A stretch of 64,000 nt of DNA from Nordella sp. HKS 07 (GCF_011046735.1 NZ_CP049258.1:4172001-4236000); one strand, 5' to 3'; counted from the stretch's first letter, positions 1 to 9,421 are shown. Program-made: numbers and translations. Notes: generated by a model not told the origin, from the sequence alone.

Positions 1-117
1 GGTATCGAGACAGGCAGGTTCGGGCGCTTGCGTAGCGCCGATCGCGCCGGGACGCATGTCGTCCGCCCCGAGCGCGAGCTCGATCTCGCGGCGCGCGAGG
101 CGGAGGGGCTGTCATGA
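1..117 (+). CDS. C-terminal end of an upstream gene (partial)
   Basis: Frame 1 is open from the window edge to a TGA at 115-117 and encodes the last 38 residues of a protein, ending AREAEGLS. The stop overlaps the ATG of the SGNH hydrolase gene in an ATGA arrangement, as at the next gene borders of this polysaccharide cluster, so it is probably the preceding gene of the same operon. The tail is Arg/Glu-rich and matches no family I can name. Function is unknown; the call rests on the open frame and the overlapping stop/start. Confidence 0.5.
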   Translation, partial: GIETGRFGRLRSADRAGTHVVRPERELDLAAREAEGLS

Positions 118-764
118 AGCATATCGCCACGATCCTGCTGGTGGTTCTGATGACCGTGCCCGCGACGGCGCGGCAGGGAGAAGCCATGAAGATCGTGACA
201 TTCGGCACCAGCCTCACGGCGCGGGGTGGCTGGCAGGAGCCGCTGCGCCGCAGCTTGAGCGCCTGCCGGGACGGCGAGGTGACCATCGTCAATCTGGCGA
301 AGAGCGGCATGGCATCCGATTGGGGCCTGACTCAAGTGGACAAGATCCTGGCCGAGCGTCCCGATGTCGTGCTGGTCGAATTCGCCGTCAATGATGCGGC
401 GCTCAACCGGTTTGTCTCGCTGAGCGAGAGCGGCGCCAATATGGAGGCCATCGTGACGCGCCTGAAAGCGGGCGAGAGCCGACCCGCCGTCTATGTGATG
501 GCGATGTCGCCGGTTTCCGGCCTGCGCGGCATGACCCGCCCCTTCCTTGCTGACTATGAAGAGCTGCATGCCGAGATCGCGCGCCGGGTGGATTTCGGAT
601 TCATCGATCACCGTCCGGCCTGGGCAGCGCTTTCCACTGACGAGATCGCGACCGCGATCGCGGACGGCGTCCATCCCGATCCCGAGACGGCGGGCCGCGT
701 GATGCTGCCGGGGCTGATGCGCGCCTTGGCCGGATCAGATTGCCAGGCCGCGAGAACGGAGTGA
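114..764 (+). CDS. Secreted SGNH/GDSL-family hydrolase of the polysaccharide cluster
   Basis: The 216-residue protein starts with a signal peptide (about residues 1-20, ending near TARQG). It has an SGNH-type block I FGTSLT with the nucleophilic Ser, an Asn block in FAVNDAALN, and a C-terminal DGVHPD block carrying the Asp-x-x-His pair. SGNH enzymes are esterases or lipases; in exopolysaccharide clusters they usually remove or transfer acetyl or other acyl groups on the sugar chain, which is my inference here. The start is backed by GGAGGGG at 102-108. The gene overlaps its neighbours on both sides, so it is translationally coupled. Confidence 0.8.
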   Translation: MKHIATILLVVLMTVPATARQGEAMKIVTFGTSLTARGGWQEPLRRSLSACRDGEVTIVNLAKSGMASDWGLTQVDKILAERPDVVLVEFAVNDAALNRFVSLSESGANMEAIVTRLKAGESRPAVYVMAMSPVSGLRGMTRPFLADYEELHAEIARRVDFGFIDHRPAWAALSTDEIATAIADGVHPDPETAGRVMLPGLMRALAGSDCQAARTE

Positions 765-1642
765 TGGACATGAGCATTGCCGCCGTCATTCCCGTCAAAA
801 ACCGGCCCGCGCTGATCGTCCAGGCGATCGGGAGCTGCCTGGCGCAAAGCCGTGCGCCGGACGAGATCATCGTCGTGGACGACGGCTCGGACGATGCGAC
901 GCCCGAGATCGTGGCCGATTTGGCGCGGAAGGAAAGCCGCATCAAGCTCGTCCGTCGTTCATCGAGCGGTGGCGCCGCCGCGGCCCGCAACGAGGGCGCC
1001 GCCCATGCCTCCGCAAGCTGGCTTGCTTTCCTCGATTCGGACGACCGCTGGCATACCGATAAGCTCGAAAGCCAGCTGGCTTTGGCGCGGCAGATTCCGC
1101 AGGCGCCGGCGATATTCTGCGGCATCCGCTATGCCTACGAGATGCGCAAGGCTCGCATCGGCATTCCCAAGCCCATCGTCAGCCATGCCGATCTCGCCGT
1201 CTCCAACGTCCTCGCCTCGACCTCGGCTGCCTTCGTACGCCGGAGCAGGTTCGAGGAGGTCCAGGGCTTCGATGCGGGACTTCCCAATTGCGAGGATTGG
1301 GATTTGTGGTTGAAGCTGGCGAAGCTCGGCCCGCTGCCCGTCGTCCAGGCGCCGCTCGTCGAATATACATTCGAGGCGACCAACAAGCTGTCGCGTGATG
1401 TGGTGAGGCTTTTGCGCGGGCATGAGCTGGTCTTCGCCCGGATCGCGGCGGAATGCGGCTCGGGACGTCTGTCGGCGCTGCATGATCTCAAGCGCGCCGA
1501 GCTTCACATCAGAGTGACCGGCGAAGCGATGAAAGCCATGTGGCTGATCAAATCGGCGCTGCTGCGCCAGCCCTCCGGCGAGGTCATGCGCCGCGCCCTT
1601 CACCTCATGGGCCTGATGACCGTGCATGGAGCGCGCCTTTGA
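764..1642 (+). CDS. Family 2 glycosyltransferase
   Basis: This 292-residue cytosolic GT-A enzyme opens with a GT2 nucleotide-binding core: VIPVKNRPALI near the N-terminus, IIVVDDGSDDAT, then a metal-binding block LDSDDRW (DxD type). A later NCEDWDLWLKLA block fits the acceptor/catalytic ED-W motif of bacterial polysaccharide GT2 enzymes. It should add one sugar of the repeat unit to the lipid-linked intermediate at the inner membrane; donor and acceptor cannot be read. The ATG at 764 shares one base with the stop of the SGNH gene. An ATG six bases later is an equally possible start. Confidence 0.85.
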   Translation: MDMSIAAVIPVKNRPALIVQAIGSCLAQSRAPDEIIVVDDGSDDATPEIVADLARKESRIKLVRRSSSGGAAAARNEGAAHASASWLAFLDSDDRWHTDKLESQLALARQIPQAPAIFCGIRYAYEMRKARIGIPKPIVSHADLAVSNVLASTSAAFVRRSRFEEVQGFDAGLPNCEDWDLWLKLAKLGPLPVVQAPLVEYTFEATNKLSRDVVRLLRGHELVFARIAAECGSGRLSALHDLKRAELHIRVTGEAMKAMWLIKSALLRQPSGEVMRRALHLMGLMTVHGARL

Positions 1643-1680
1643 GGAGGGCGCCTCGACAGCCATGGTGGTCCAATTTCGGC

Positions 1681-2922
1681 ATGCTCGACCTGCTGCTGAT
1701 TGCTTATGTCTTCGTGACGCAGCTCAGCATCCGCCGCCTGACCGGCAGCGAGAAGCTCGCGACCGATCCGGCGAAGCTCGATCTGTCGAACATCACCAAG
1801 ATCGGTCTGTGGGTCTTCGGGCTTCTCTTCGCCGCCTGGCTGCTGCGCCGGCATGCCGGCTGGCTGCTGCGCCCGCCCATGCGCTATGTGCTTATCTTCT
1901 TCGCGTGGATTTTCGTTACCGCGCTTTATTCGCCCGAACCCTTCAAGTCGCTGATCATGGCCGCGAGCCTGCTCTCGGTCTTCTTCGTCTTTTTCGCTTA
2001 TGCCGAAGCGCGTGGGCTGCCCGTGCTGTTCGACCGGCTGATCCAGATTCAGACCGTCTTCCTGGCACTGTCGATCCTCCTGTTCTTCGCCGTGCCATCG
2101 GTGTCCCGCATGCTGGCCTGGGACGGCTCCGTCGGCAGCCGCATGACCGGGCTTGGCGGCCATCCCAATCAGACCGGCGTGCTGGCGAGCTTCATCCTCG
2201 TGGCGCTCTATGCGCGCTGCGACAGCGGCAATTTCTCGCGCCTGTTCAAGGTGTTCGCCGTGCTCGTGGCGCTCGCCGCGCTGGTGCTCACCCAAAGCCG
2301 CACATCTCTGATCGCGGCGGGGGTCGGCTGCGCCACCTTCTTCCTGCTCAAAAACCGCTGGAACGCGGCGCTCATCCCCATTCTTCTCTGCCTGCTGGCC
2401 GCAGCGGCGCTCGTCATCAGCCTCGACAGCCAGATCCTCGCAATGTTCGCCCGCTCAGGCGATGCCGATGAGTTGCTCACCGGCACCGGCCGCAGCTTCA
2501 TCTGGGAACTGTCCTGGAGCCTCATCCAGCGGGCGCCGGTGTTCGGCTATGGCTTCAACTCGACCTACAGCATCTTCATGGAAGAAGCCTATCTGCTGGC
2601 GGGCGACGTTGGCATCTACATTTTCCCGCATTCGCACAATCTCTTCCTGCAGCTCCTGCTCTATGGCGGGGTGATCGCGCTGGCGCTCTTCACGCTGCTG
2701 ATCGCTTCGATCCTGCGCATCGCCGTCGTCGCGCGCGACCCGCGCATCGCGGCCTTTCTCGCCTTCTATCTTTCCTTCTCGATGACCGAATCCGCCGGCT
2801 TCTTCCAATATGCCGACAACATGATCCCCATATTGGCGCTCGCCGTGGCGGCAGCGCAATTCGCCGTCGTGCCCGTACGCCAAGCTTTCCGCATCAACCA
2901 TCCGGCGGAGGCCTTGCCATGA
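1681..2922 (+). CDS. O-antigen ligase / Wzy-like polysaccharide polymerase
   Basis: A roughly 413-residue integral membrane protein with ten or more hydrophobic segments. It has Wzy/WaaL-family features: a GLGGHPNQTG block, the short segment TQSRTSL, a large periplasmic loop (about residues 285-330), and HSHNLFLQLLLYGG near the end. Such proteins polymerise or ligate undecaprenyl-linked repeat units on the periplasmic face. The start is uncertain. ATG 1681 leads straight into the first membrane helix, but a GAGGAGGG at 1641-1648 lies far upstream, and an in-frame TTG at 1639 would overlap the glycosyltransferase stop. The gene overlaps the flippase gene by ATGA. Confidence 0.8.
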   Translation: MLDLLLIAYVFVTQLSIRRLTGSEKLATDPAKLDLSNITKIGLWVFGLLFAAWLLRRHAGWLLRPPMRYVLIFFAWIFVTALYSPEPFKSLIMAASLLSVFFVFFAYAEARGLPVLFDRLIQIQTVFLALSILLFFAVPSVSRMLAWDGSVGSRMTGLGGHPNQTGVLASFILVALYARCDSGNFSRLFKVFAVLVALAALVLTQSRTSLIAAGVGCATFFLLKNRWNAALIPILLCLLAAAALVISLDSQILAMFARSGDADELLTGTGRSFIWELSWSLIQRAPVFGYGFNSTYSIFMEEAYLLAGDVGIYIFPHSHNLFLQLLLYGGVIALALFTLLIASILRIAVVARDPRIAAFLAFYLSFSMTESAGFFQYADNMIPILALAVAAAQFAVVPVRQAFRINHPAEALP

Positions 2923-4388
2923 AACGATCGCTCAAATCGGGCTCGGTGCTGGCGATCGCCAATCTTGCGGAGATGGCCTTCCCCTTCATCCGCAATATCC
3001 TGCTGGCGCGGTTGCTCTCGCCGCATGATTTCGGCGTGGCGATCTCTCTCGCCATGATCAGTGCCCTGGTCGAGATCGGCTTCGATTTCGGCGTCCCGGT
3101 CTCGGCGGTGCGCTATACCGCAACCGATGATCCGAGGCGCGCATTGGCGACGTTGCATACGCTGCAATTGTCGCGCGCCGCGCTGGTGGGCGTCCTGGTC
3201 ATGGTCATGGCGCCGCTTCTCGCGACCATTTTCAGCTCGCCCGAGGCGACCTATGCCTATGTCGCGGTCGGTGCCTGCGCCATCCTGCGCGGCTTCGGCA
3301 ATCTCGGCGTCAAGCAGGCGATGCGCGACTACCAGTATTGGCGCAATGCCGTCACCATCATCATGACCCAGCTCGCCTGGACCGTGGCCGTCATCATCGC
3401 GGCCCTGGTTTCGCCGGACTATACCGTGATGGCCTGGGGCCTCGCCGCGAGTGTCATGGCCTCCGGCGTTACCTCGCATCTGCTGTCACGCTTTCCCTGG
3501 CGGCTTGGCTGGGACAAGGCCATTGCGGATGAGGCGACAGCCTTCGGCAAGCCGCTGGTGCCGACCGGAATCGTCAATGCCGGCCTGTCGCTCGGCGATC
3601 GCGTCTTCATCGGCTGGGCGCTCGGCACCCAGGCGCTCGCCTTCTACAGCGTCATCTTCGGGACCGCGACCTTGCCGCGTGGCGCCATTCTGCGCTTTCT
3701 CACCAATCTCTTCGTGTCGGCTTTCGTCAACCGGCCGCCGGACCATCCCTCGGTCAGGAAGAACTGCGCGCGCTGGACGCTGGTTCTCTCCTGCGTCGCC
3801 TTCCTGTATGCCATGGGCTTCATCTTCGCCGGCACGCCGCTGCTGCCCTTGTTGTTCGGTAAGGCCTATGCCGCCTCGTCCTACCTGATGTCGCTGATCG
3901 GGCTCAACCTGTTCGTGAAGTTCCTCTATCAGCTGCCAAGCCCGGTGGCGCTGGCCCAGGGGCGCAGCAAGCTGATGCTCACCTGCACCGTCTTTTCGAT
4001 CCTGGCCCTGGGGGTCGGCGCCGCCGCGGCGCTCATCGAGCCATCGATCGAAGTCTTCGTTCTCGCCCTCACCATGGCGGAGGTGCTGGCAGTCCTGCGT
4101 ATCGCCATGATCTCAGTGAGGACACTCGGCTACTCGGCGGGCCAGGTGACCATGGCGCTGCTCGGACCCATGGCCGCCATCTGCGTCGCGATCGCCGTCA
4201 GCCTCGCTTTCCCGGCGCTGCCGCTTATCGACTGGCTGCTTCTCGGCGGCGCCCTCGCTGCCGCTGGCCTGATCTTCTACGCGCTCATGGCGCATGTCTT
4301 CATCGAGCCGCTGAAGCCAGCTCTGGTGAAGCAAACCCTCTCTGGCTTTCTTAATCGGCGTGCTGTTGCCGCCAGCGAGGAACAATGA
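2919..4388 (+). CDS. Wzx-like lipopolysaccharide/oligosaccharide flippase (MOP superfamily)
   Basis: A 489-residue protein with about twelve to fourteen hydrophobic segments. The N-terminus (AEMAFPFIRNILLARLLSP, then HDFGVA) is typical of polysaccharide-biosynthesis flippases, which often carry ARLLSPxDFG after the first helix. It would flip the lipid-linked repeat unit made by the cytosolic glycosyltransferases to the periplasmic face for the polymerase encoded just upstream. The ATGA overlaps on both sides (2919-2922 and 4385-4388) indicate translational coupling. Nothing looks truncated; the length is normal for RfbX/Wzx-type proteins. Confidence 0.87.
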   Translation: MKRSLKSGSVLAIANLAEMAFPFIRNILLARLLSPHDFGVAISLAMISALVEIGFDFGVPVSAVRYTATDDPRRALATLHTLQLSRAALVGVLVMVMAPLLATIFSSPEATYAYVAVGACAILRGFGNLGVKQAMRDYQYWRNAVTIIMTQLAWTVAVIIAALVSPDYTVMAWGLAASVMASGVTSHLLSRFPWRLGWDKAIADEATAFGKPLVPTGIVNAGLSLGDRVFIGWALGTQALAFYSVIFGTATLPRGAILRFLTNLFVSAFVNRPPDHPSVRKNCARWTLVLSCVAFLYAMGFIFAGTPLLPLLFGKAYAASSYLMSLIGLNLFVKFLYQLPSPVALAQGRSKLMLTCTVFSILALGVGAAAALIEPSIEVFVLALTMAEVLAVLRIAMISVRTLGYSAGQVTMALLGPMAAICVAIAVSLAFPALPLIDWLLLGGALAAAGLIFYALMAHVFIEPLKPALVKQTLSGFLNRRAVAASEEQ

Positions 4389-5230
4389 CCATGCGCATCG
4401 CCTATCTCGTCCTCGCCCATCGCGCTCCCGCTGATCTCGTCGCCTTGCTGGCGAAGCTCAAGGCTCACGGCGAGACCTATCTCCATGTCGATCGCGACGC
4501 GCAGGGCTTCGAGGGCCACTGGGAGGAGCTCGCCCGCTGCGCGACTTTACCGGCGCGGCGCCATTCGGTGAGCTGGGGCGGCTTCTCGGTCGTCGAGGCG
4601 ACACTCGAGCTGATCGAGACGGCGCTCGCCAAGGGTTCGGCCGACTATCTCATGCTGCTGAGCGGCGCCTGCCTGCCGGTCGCCGATCTGACCGGACTCA
4701 ACGACCGGCTGGCGGATGAGCGTGGCGAGTATATCGACATGATGCCTGAAGCCGAAGCACTGGCGCTCGACCGCAAGTCGCGGCTTGCCTTTTACCGCTT
4801 CTACAGCAAGAGCCTGCCGCGTCTGTCTCTTGGCGCCGTCAACCGCCTGTCGCGCCATTTCTGGATGCGTCCCGATTTCGAAGCGGAGTTCGGCGAACCG
4901 CATTTCGGCTCGATGTGGTGGTGCCTGTCGAGGCCTTGTCTCGACTGGGCGATGCGCTTCCGCGCCACCCGTCCACAATACGACAAGCGCTTCCGGCACA
5001 GCGAGACGCCGGATGAATCCTATTTCCAGACTTTGGTGTCGCTCTCGCCCTTCGCTCACAAAGTGCGTGAATCACTCACTTACGTCGACTGGGACAAGGG
5101 GGGCAGCCATCCCAGGATCCTGTCGCGCCAGGATCTGCCGCGCATCGCGGCATCGGGTCAATACTTCGCCCGGAAATTCGACTGGGACCATGATCGCGAT
5201 CTGGTCCGTTCTCTGCTGGATGCTCATTGA
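4385..5230 (+). CDS. GT14 (core-2/I-branching-type) glycosyltransferase
   Basis: A 281-residue soluble protein resembling the Branch family: MRIAYLVLAHRAP at the N-terminus, HVDRDAQGF, then VSWGGFSVVEATLELI and YLMLLSGACLPV. These match the conserved W-G and LSG-x-x-P blocks of GT14 enzymes, a family that includes beta-1,6-N-acetylglucosaminyltransferases and peptide O-xylosyltransferases. A later TPDESYFQTL block fits the conserved acidic motif. It probably adds a branch or xylose/GlcNAc-type sugar to the polysaccharide. The neighbouring GH10 xylanase-family gene, overlapping by one base, makes a xylose-containing polymer plausible but unproven. Confidence 0.8.
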   Translation: MTMRIAYLVLAHRAPADLVALLAKLKAHGETYLHVDRDAQGFEGHWEELARCATLPARRHSVSWGGFSVVEATLELIETALAKGSADYLMLLSGACLPVADLTGLNDRLADERGEYIDMMPEAEALALDRKSRLAFYRFYSKSLPRLSLGAVNRLSRHFWMRPDFEAEFGEPHFGSMWWCLSRPCLDWAMRFRATRPQYDKRFRHSETPDESYFQTLVSLSPFAHKVRESLTYVDWDKGGSHPRILSRQDLPRIAASGQYFARKFDWDHDRDLVRSLLDAH

Positions 5231-6321
5231 TGAATCGACGCCAACTCCTCGCCGCCCTGCCGGGCGCCGCCATGACCGCCCTGCCATTGGTGGCTGAAGC
5301 CCAGACCGTGGAGCGCACCCTGAAGGGCCTCGCCTCCGCTAAGGGACTGCTCTATGGCGCCGCCGTCGCGAACTGGCAGAGCGATCGTGATGCGCTTCTG
5401 CGCCGCACCTTCTCGCGCCAATGCGCCGCCGTCGTGCCGGAATGGGAGATGAAATGGGGCATCATCGAGGGCACGCGCGGCCAGCGCAACTATAGCGCTC
5501 CCGATCGGATCGTGTCCTTCGCCTCGTCGCATCGACTGGCGGTAAGAGGTCACCCGGCGATCTGGCATCGCAATCTGCCGCGCTGGGTGGACGGAGCCCT
5601 GAAGACGGAAGGCGAGACCGTCATCGTGGAGCATATCCGCGATCTCCTGACCCACTATAAGGGAAAGATCACCAGCTGGGACATCGTCAATGAGGCGATC
5701 GAGCCCAAGGACGGCCAACCGGATTCGTTGCGCAATTCGGTCTTTCTGCGCCATCTCGGACCCGACTACATCGCGCGCTGCTTCGAGATCGCAGCGCAAG
5801 CGGATCCGGGCATTCAGGCCTTCTATAATGAATACGGCCTATATCACAACGACGCGCCCGACACGGCGCGCCGCGCCGCGGTTCTCAAGCTGCTGGCGAA
5901 GCTCAAGAGCCAGGGCGCGCCCATCTACGGACTCGGCATCCAGGGCCATCTGACCGTAGGCCGCCCGTTCAATCCTTCGACCTTCGCATCCTTCCTGCGC
6001 GAAGTGGCCGCGCTGGGGCTCAAGATCATGATCACCGAGCTCGATATCGACGATCGCCGTCTCACCCAGACGATCAGTGAGCGTGACCGGCTCGTCGCCG
6101 AGATGGCCACGCAGTTCCTGACTGTCGCCCTCGATGAGCGCGCCGTCGAGGGTCTGCTCACCTGGGGCCTGTCGGACAAATATTCCTGGCTGAATTCGAC
6201 CACGAACCAGACACGCACCGACGGAACGATGAATCGCTGCCTGCCTTATGACGAGAAATTCGACCGGAAGCCCTTCTGGTTCGCATTGGCCGATGCGTTC
6301 AACCGGGCACCCCGGCGATAG
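5230..6321 (+). CDS. GH10 family endo-1,4-beta-xylanase-like glycanase, secreted
   Basis: A 363-residue protein with an N-terminal signal (MNRRQLLAALPGAAM; twin-arginine-like, ending near AEAQ) and a complete GH10 barrel: EWEMKWG, GHPAIWH, SWDIVNEAI with the acid/base Glu at about residue 155, and IMITELDI with the nucleophile Glu at about residue 270. GH10 enzymes hydrolyse beta-1,4-xylan and related chains. The setting inside an exopolysaccharide operon, not a xylan-use locus, suggests it trims or releases the cluster's own polymer, as depolymerases in other exopolysaccharide operons do. ATG 5230 overlaps the previous stop by one base; an in-frame TTG at 5227 is less likely. Confidence 0.9.
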   Translation: MNRRQLLAALPGAAMTALPLVAEAQTVERTLKGLASAKGLLYGAAVANWQSDRDALLRRTFSRQCAAVVPEWEMKWGIIEGTRGQRNYSAPDRIVSFASSHRLAVRGHPAIWHRNLPRWVDGALKTEGETVIVEHIRDLLTHYKGKITSWDIVNEAIEPKDGQPDSLRNSVFLRHLGPDYIARCFEIAAQADPGIQAFYNEYGLYHNDAPDTARRAAVLKLLAKLKSQGAPIYGLGIQGHLTVGRPFNPSTFASFLREVAALGLKIMITELDIDDRRLTQTISERDRLVAEMATQFLTVALDERAVEGLLTWGLSDKYSWLNSTTNQTRTDGTMNRCLPYDEKFDRKPFWFALADAFNRAPRR

Positions 6322-6330
6322 GAGGAAGCC

Positions 6331-8595
6331 ATGATCCGCGAAACCTTCCCCAATCCAGGTCCCTTGCACCGCCGCGAGTCGTCGTCCGCGCCGCCGATCG
6401 ATCTCTATAAGCTGCTCGCCATCGTGCGCCGGCAATGGCGCATCGCGGCGCTGAGCGTCGGCGTCTGCCTGCTGCTCGGCATCCTCTATCTGCTGTTCGC
6501 TACGGCCAAATACACGGCCTCCACCGATATTCTCATCGATCAGGACAGCAGCCGCATCCTCTATCAGGGCTCGGCGCTCGAGCGCACCGTCGAGGACGAA
6601 GCGCGCATATTGAGCCAGGTCGAGGTCCTGGTTTCCGACAAGGTCGGGCTCGCGGTGGTCGACAAGCTCGCGCTCGACAAGGATCCGAAGTTCATGTCCG
6701 CGCCGATGGGGCCATTGCAAATGATGCGCTCCATGCTGCGCGCCGTGACGTCACTGTTCTCATCGCCGGGACCGGCCTCGGAGGAGAACCTGCAACGGCG
6801 CGCCGCCTTGCAGAATCTGCAGCGCAATCTCTCAGTCGAGCGGCTCAACCGCAGCTATGTGCTCAATGTCCGCTTCACCTGGTCGGACCCGGTGCTGGCG
6901 GCCAAGGTCGCCAAGGGCGTCGCCGAAGCCTATCTCGCCGATCAGCTCAACGCGAAATTCGAGGCCACCCGGCTCGCCGGCGGCTGGGCTCAGGAGCGCA
7001 TGAAGGATCTTCAGCGGGAAGCGCTCAAATCCGATCTTGCGGTCCAGAAATTCCGCGCCGATCACGGGTTGATCGCGGCAAGCGGCAAGCTCGTGAGCGA
7101 GCAGCAATTGTCCGAGCTCAACAGCCAGCTCATCCTGGCGCGCACCGAGACGGCGGCAGCAGAGGCCAAATACCAGCGCCTGCAGTCGATCATCGACGGC
7201 GGCCAGCCGGATGCCATTGTCGCCGGCACGCTCGACAGCGCCATCGTCAACGACCTTCGCGCCAAATATCTCGAAGCCTCGCGGCTTGCCGCGGAGATCG
7301 CCGAAAAGACCGGTCCTGACCATGTCCAGGTCAAGCGCCTGCGCAATTCGATGGATGAGTACCGCAAGCTGATCTTCGACGAGCTCGGCCGTATCGCCAA
7401 GAGCTACAGCAGCGAGTATCAGGTGGCGAAGTCGCGCGAGGATGCCTTGCGCAGCATCGTGACCGACGCGACCGGTATCAGCGCCGACGCCAATGAGACG
7501 CTGGTGCAGCTGCGCGAGCTCGAGCGCGAGGCGGAGGCCTACAGGGACCTCTATCAGAAGTTCCTGCAGCGCTATCAGGAGTCGGTACAGCAGGAATCCT
7601 TCCCGGTCACCGAGGCGCGCATCATTTCCGAAGCCGCCGTGCCGCAGGAAACCAGCGGGCCCAAGAAGTCGCTGGTGCTTGCATTGTCCATCTTTCTGGG
7701 GCTGGCGCTCGGCACCGGGCTCGGCACGCTGCAGGAATATCGCGACCGCTTCTTCCGCACCGGTGAGCAGGTGGCGGAAGAGACCGGCATGCCGTTCCTC
7801 GGCCTCGTGCCTCTGGTTCCGGAAGGCAAGGCGGTCACCTCCTATGCCGTCGACCATCCTTTGTCGCATTTCGCCGAGACTTTGCGCAGTGCCAAGATCT
7901 CCGCCGACCTCTCGCTCGGCCGCGAAAAGCCGAAGGTGATCGGCGTCACCTCGGTTTTGCCGGGCGAAGGCAAGTCGACGGTCGCCATCAATTTCGCGCG
8001 TCTCCTCGCCAGCCAGAAGGCGCGCACCCTGATCATCGACGCTGATCTGCGCAATCCCACGCTGACCCGCGCCGTGGCGCCCAATGCGGCAGCCGGCCTT
8101 GCCGAAATCGTCATCGACAAAATCCCGCTTGCGGATCTGCTGTTGTTCGAGGAGCGCACCCGTCTCGCCATGCTGCCGGCGGTGCTGCGCCGCGACGTGC
8201 CTTTGACATCGGAACTGCTGGCGTCGCGCGAAATGGCGGAGCTGCTCGAGGAAGCCAAGGCGTCCTTCGACTATGTCATCCTCGATCTGCCGCCGCTGGC
8301 GCCGGTGGTCGATGTCCGCGCCGTGACGCCCCATGTCGACGGCTTCACCTGCGTGGTCGAATGGGGCCAGACGCCGCGCGCCGTGGTGCAGATGAAGCTC
8401 GAGGCCGATCCGGCGCTCGCTAAGAAATGCCTCGGCATCATCTTGAACAAGGCAAACATGGACAAGATGAAGCTCTATGGCACGGAGGGCATGAGCTATG
8501 GCGATCCGCGCTACTCCGCCTACTTCCGCGAGGCGGCGCCTGCCGAGGCGCCGGGGCAGGGGCTCAAGGCCGCGAAGCTCGCGGCACCCGCCTGA
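6331..8595 (+). CDS. Polysaccharide co-polymerase with BY-kinase domain (Wzc/ExoP type)
   Basis: A 754-residue protein. A first membrane helix (about 38-58) is followed by a Wzz-type periplasmic domain with a long coiled-coil-like stretch (about 220-430). A second helix (about 447-465) follows, then a cytosolic BY-kinase/CpsD ATPase with Walker A LPGEGKST (about 543-550) and Walker A' LIIDADLR (about 567-574). Several Tyr residues near the C-terminus (KLYGT, MSYGD, RYSAY) resemble the autophosphorylated tail. It controls chain length and export, cycling with phosphorylation. AGGAGG lies just upstream of ATG 6331. It is the last gene of the cluster; no outer-membrane Wza-type protein is present in the window. 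Confidence 0.9.
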   Translation: MIRETFPNPGPLHRRESSSAPPIDLYKLLAIVRRQWRIAALSVGVCLLLGILYLLFATAKYTASTDILIDQDSSRILYQGSALERTVEDEARILSQVEVLVSDKVGLAVVDKLALDKDPKFMSAPMGPLQMMRSMLRAVTSLFSSPGPASEENLQRRAALQNLQRNLSVERLNRSYVLNVRFTWSDPVLAAKVAKGVAEAYLADQLNAKFEATRLAGGWAQERMKDLQREALKSDLAVQKFRADHGLIAASGKLVSEQQLSELNSQLILARTETAAAEAKYQRLQSIIDGGQPDAIVAGTLDSAIVNDLRAKYLEASRLAAEIAEKTGPDHVQVKRLRNSMDEYRKLIFDELGRIAKSYSSEYQVAKSREDALRSIVTDATGISADANETLVQLRELEREAEAYRDLYQKFLQRYQESVQQESFPVTEARIISEAAVPQETSGPKKSLVLALSIFLGLALGTGLGTLQEYRDRFFRTGEQVAEETGMPFLGLVPLVPEGKAVTSYAVDHPLSHFAETLRSAKISADLSLGREKPKVIGVTSVLPGEGKSTVAINFARLLASQKARTLIIDADLRNPTLTRAVAPNAAAGLAEIVIDKIPLADLLLFEERTRLAMLPAVLRRDVPLTSELLASREMAELLEEAKASFDYVILDLPPLAPVVDVRAVTPHVDGFTCVVEWGQTPRAVVQMKLEADPALAKKCLGIILNKANMDKMKLYGTEGMSYGDPRYSAYFREAAPAEAPGQGLKAAKLAAPA

Positions 8596-8662
8596 TTAGG
8601 TTGACGCAAGGCCTCCGTTGCCTGCAAAGAGGACCGATCCCAGCCTTGCAGGGCATCAACGC

Positions 8663-9421
8663 ATGCGGAAACTCTACATTATCGGCGTCGGCGCCGGTGA
8701 TCCCGACTACATCACCGTTCAAGCCATCAAGGCGCTGAACGAGGTCGATGTCTTTTTCGTCATCGACAAGGGCGAGGAGAAGGACGATCTCGTGGCGCTG
8801 CGCAAGGAACTGTGCCGCCGCCATATCCAGAACCCGGCCTACCGCATTGTCGAGGCCCGTGATCCCGAGCGCGACCGCACCGCCGCCGCCTATGCCTCGG
8901 CGGTCGAGGACTGGTATGAGAAGCGCGCCCGGATCTTCGAGCGCATGATCGCCGAGGAACTCGACGAGGATGGCCGCGGCGGCTTCCTCGTCTGGGGCGA
9001 TCCGACGCTCTATGACAGCACCATCCGCATCATCGAGCTGATCAAGGCCGGAAAGCGCGTCGCCTTCGACTATGAGGTCATACCGGGCATCAGCAGCGTT
9101 CAGGCTCTGGTCGCCCGGCACAGACTGCCGATCAACCGCATCGGCGAAGCGATCCATGTCACGACTGGCCGCAAGCTCGCCGAGGGATTGCCGCCGGGCA
9201 TCGCCAATGTGGTGGTCATGCTCGACAGCCAGAATGCCTATCGCACCGTCGACCCCGAGGCCGAGATCTATTGGGGCGCCTATATTGGTACGGCGAGTGA
9301 GATCCTGATTTCCGGCAAGGTCGGCGAGGTCGCGGAAATTATCGAGGCGGCCCGAGCCAAGGCGCGTGCCAAGAAGGGTTGGATCATGGACACCTACCTT
9401 CTGAGATTCCCGCAGAAGTAG
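8663..9421 (+). CDS. cobF: Precorrin-6A synthase (deacetylating) CobF
   Basis: A 252-residue tetrapyrrole methylase-fold protein. It has the N-terminal loop IGVGAGDPDYIT, a GDPTLYDST block in place of the usual GDP motif, and PGISSVQALVARH. CobF of the aerobic cobalamin pathway methylates C1 of precorrin-5 with SAM and releases acetate. ATG 8663 was chosen because the glycine-rich loop must lie close to the N-terminus; a TTG at 8618 is possible but has no homology-like sequence. The gene stands alone, 67 bases after the polysaccharide cluster, without other cob genes nearby. Confidence 0.87.
   Translation: MRKLYIIGVGAGDPDYITVQAIKALNEVDVFFVIDKGEEKDDLVALRKELCRRHIQNPAYRIVEARDPERDRTAAAYASAVEDWYEKRARIFERMIAEELDEDGRGGFLVWGDPTLYDSTIRIIELIKAGKRVAFDYEVIPGISSVQALVARHRLPINRIGEAIHVTTGRKLAEGLPPGIANVVVMLDSQNAYRTVDPEAEIYWGAYIGTASEILISGKVGEVAEIIEAARAKARAKKGWIMDTYLLRFPQK

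Noticed and set aside
6832-8334. Minus-strand open frame of 500 codons
   Set aside because: Antisense to the Wzc/ExoP-type gene; no recognisable domain and Arg/Gly/His-rich composition.
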